Source of the DNA: Pseudomonas sp. R76
Lineage (GTDB): Bacteria > Pseudomonadota > Gammaproteobacteria > Pseudomonadales > Pseudomonadaceae
Reading direction: 5' to 3'
Assembly (NCBI RefSeq): GCF_009834565.1
Contig: NZ_CP019428.1
Coordinates: forward strand, 2,728,001-2,792,000
DNA length: 64,000 nt
Position numbers and translations under genes: made by a program. The notes beneath the pieces were generated by a model. The model worked only from the letters and a program-made list of their open reading frames with translations, had not been told where the DNA came from and searched no databases. Shown one piece after another: positions 63,060 through 64,000 of this stretch (within the stretch, counting starts at the first letter, position 1; each line of letters opens with the position of its first letter).

Positions 63060-63460
63060 TCCAAGATCAGGTCGGCTGTCAGGCCGCCTCGCCTTGTTTT
63101 TGATCCAACCACTCAGGTCGGCTACCAGGCCGCCGTGCTCTTGCTCTTGCTTTTGATCTTGATCTTGCTTTTGATTTTGATCTTAGGCGCCCCGTTAAAC
63201 CACGCTGGCCGAACGCAGGCTTTGGAGCGGGGGTAAACCGGCAGGACGCCGGTTTAGCCGCGCTGGGCCAAGGATGGCCCATCGCGGCGGCCCCCGCTCC
63301 AAAGCCGGAGTGAGGGCATGTCGAGCCTAGGCGAGACACCGAGTGGTGGGGCAAGAGCGTTTTGCTTACTTTTGCGCTGTTCAAAAGTGAGCCGCCGTAA
63401 GGGCGGAACCAATAGCCGCCGTTACCGCAGCAACGGATATGTCCCAGCACCCCTCACCAG
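63060..63460. repeat. Multicopy-type Pseudomonas intergenic element
   Basis: About 400 bases without a gene. It has two near-repeats of AGGTCGGCT(N)CAGGCCGCC, a hexanucleotide tract of CTTGCT/CTTGAT/TTTGAT units (about 63,139-63,185), a hairpin-rich core around ACCGGCAGGACGCCGGT, and GAGCGGGGG...CCCCCGCTC. I recall the same text from intergenic regions of many P. fluorescens-group genomes, so it is probably a dispersed repeat, origin unknown. Confidence 0.7.
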
Positions 63461-63476
63461 CAATCCAGCCCCCAGT

Positions 63477-64000
63477 TTAATCGGCGGAGAATTTCAAGAC
63501 GGTGTTGTGAGTGTAAGTCTGCCCTGGGTTAAGACGGGTCGAGGCAAACGTCGGCTGATTCGGCGCATCCGGGAAATGCTGGGTCTCCAGGGTAAACGCG
63601 CTCCAATGCGCATACACCTTGCCGGCCTTGCCCTTCACCGTGCCATCCAGGAAGTTGCTGGTATAGAACTGCACGCCAGGTTCGGTGGTGTAGAGCTGCA
63701 AACGCCGACCTGAAGCCGGGTCGTGCACCTCGACGGCGAGTTGCTTGATATCGCCTTTGTTATCCAGCGCCCAGTTGAAGTCAAACCCGCCTTGTTTCGG
63801 CTCGGCAAACTTGAGCTGTGGATGGTCGTCCTTGATGTGCTGGCCGATCGGCGTGGGCTTGAGGAAGTCCATCGGCGTGCCTTTGACCGGCGCCAGTTCG
63901 CCGGTCGGAATCAAGGTGGCATTCACCGGCGTGTAGTGGCTGGCATGCAAGGTTGCGACTTGCTTGAGAATGTCGCCATTGCCCGCGCCGGCAAGGTTGA
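63477..64000 (-). CDS. galM: Aldose 1-epimerase (GalM), C-terminal part
   Basis: The frame stays open to the window edge at 64000; the 5' end lies outside. Visible C-terminal 174 residues include NLAGAGNGDI, PTGELAPVKGTPMDF, the catalytic-region VEVHDPASGRRLQLYTTEPGVQFYT and HFPDAPNQP, all typical of GalM. Interconverts alpha- and beta-aldoses; next to arabinose genes it may supply the right anomer. Convergent with araF. Confidence 0.92.
   Translation of the reverse strand, partial: NLAGAGNGDILKQVATLHASHYTPVNATLIPTGELAPVKGTPMDFLKPTPIGQHIKDDHPQLKFAEPKQGGFDFNWALDNKGDIKQLAVEVHDPASGRRLQLYTTEPGVQFYTSNFLDGTVKGKAGKVYAHWSAFTLETQHFPDAPNQPTFASTRLNPGQTYTHNTVLKFSAD

Noticed and set aside
63139..63185. 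Possible CRISPR-like short repeats
   Set aside because: A simple hexanucleotide tract without spacers or cas genes.

Overview
The window looks like a chromosomal segment of a fluorescent-group Pseudomonas. Coding DNA is GC-rich apart from a few islands. It carries REP-type inverted repeats of the GGGAGC(G/T)GGCTTGC kind and a typical Pseudomonas lipopolysaccharide/peptidoglycan operon. It also has membrane PQQ glucose dehydrogenase (gcd) with an OprB porin, and non-phosphorylating pentose catabolism. No ribosomal RNA or CRISPR array is present.

Layout. 0-4.6 kb: a tightly overlapping operon exbB-exbD-lpxK-ycaR-kdsB-phosphatase-murB, closed by a bidirectional terminator, then a BI-1 family membrane protein and tRNA-Ser(UGA). 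5.5-14.1 kb: left arm of a decayed prophage integrated at that tRNA. It holds a broken integrase, DUF4224, several small phage genes and YqaJ recombinase, with AT-rich cargo including a PutAbiC-type abortive-infection protein. The arm ends abruptly where a phage reading frame is fused in frame to the 5' two-thirds of an Rhs/YD-repeat gene (13.9-16.8 kb). 16.8-19.6 kb: accessory small genes (acetyltransferase, two lipoproteins, short hypotheticals).

19.98-35.65 kb is the most interesting region: a leftward set of twelve closely spaced genes. The promoter-proximal half is an ebo cluster (eboD-C-A-B-E-F), in which eboD is fused to an N-terminal VTT/DedA-like membrane domain. The distal half encodes two related proteins that resemble the N-terminal part of VioB, the enzyme that dimerises indole-pyruvate imine in violacein synthesis. 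It also encodes two paralogous exported proteins with one haem-c motif (CxxCH) each, a Cys-rich exported protein and a beta-propeller protein. I infer a pathway for making and moving an aromatic, possibly tryptophan-derived, metabolite, with the late steps in the periplasm.

36-47 kb: a LysR regulator divergent from mmsA; a DUF6124-like gene with a structured leader; and the xylose locus xylH-G-F, xylA and divergent xylR. 46-50 kb: gcd-oprB, separated by a terminator-like hairpin. 50-54.4 kb: an alpha/beta hydrolase, an astacin-like metalloprotease, a bestrophin, a phosphodiesterase and a YedK/SRAP protein. 54.4-64 kb: oxidative L-arabinose catabolism (GntR regulator, arabonate dehydratase, MFS transporter, AraD1, dioxovalerate dehydrogenase, lactonase, AraF) with two matching GntR-type operators. 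AraF is followed by a REP pair and a multicopy-type intergenic element instead of araG/araH. The window ends inside a leftward aldose epimerase (galM).
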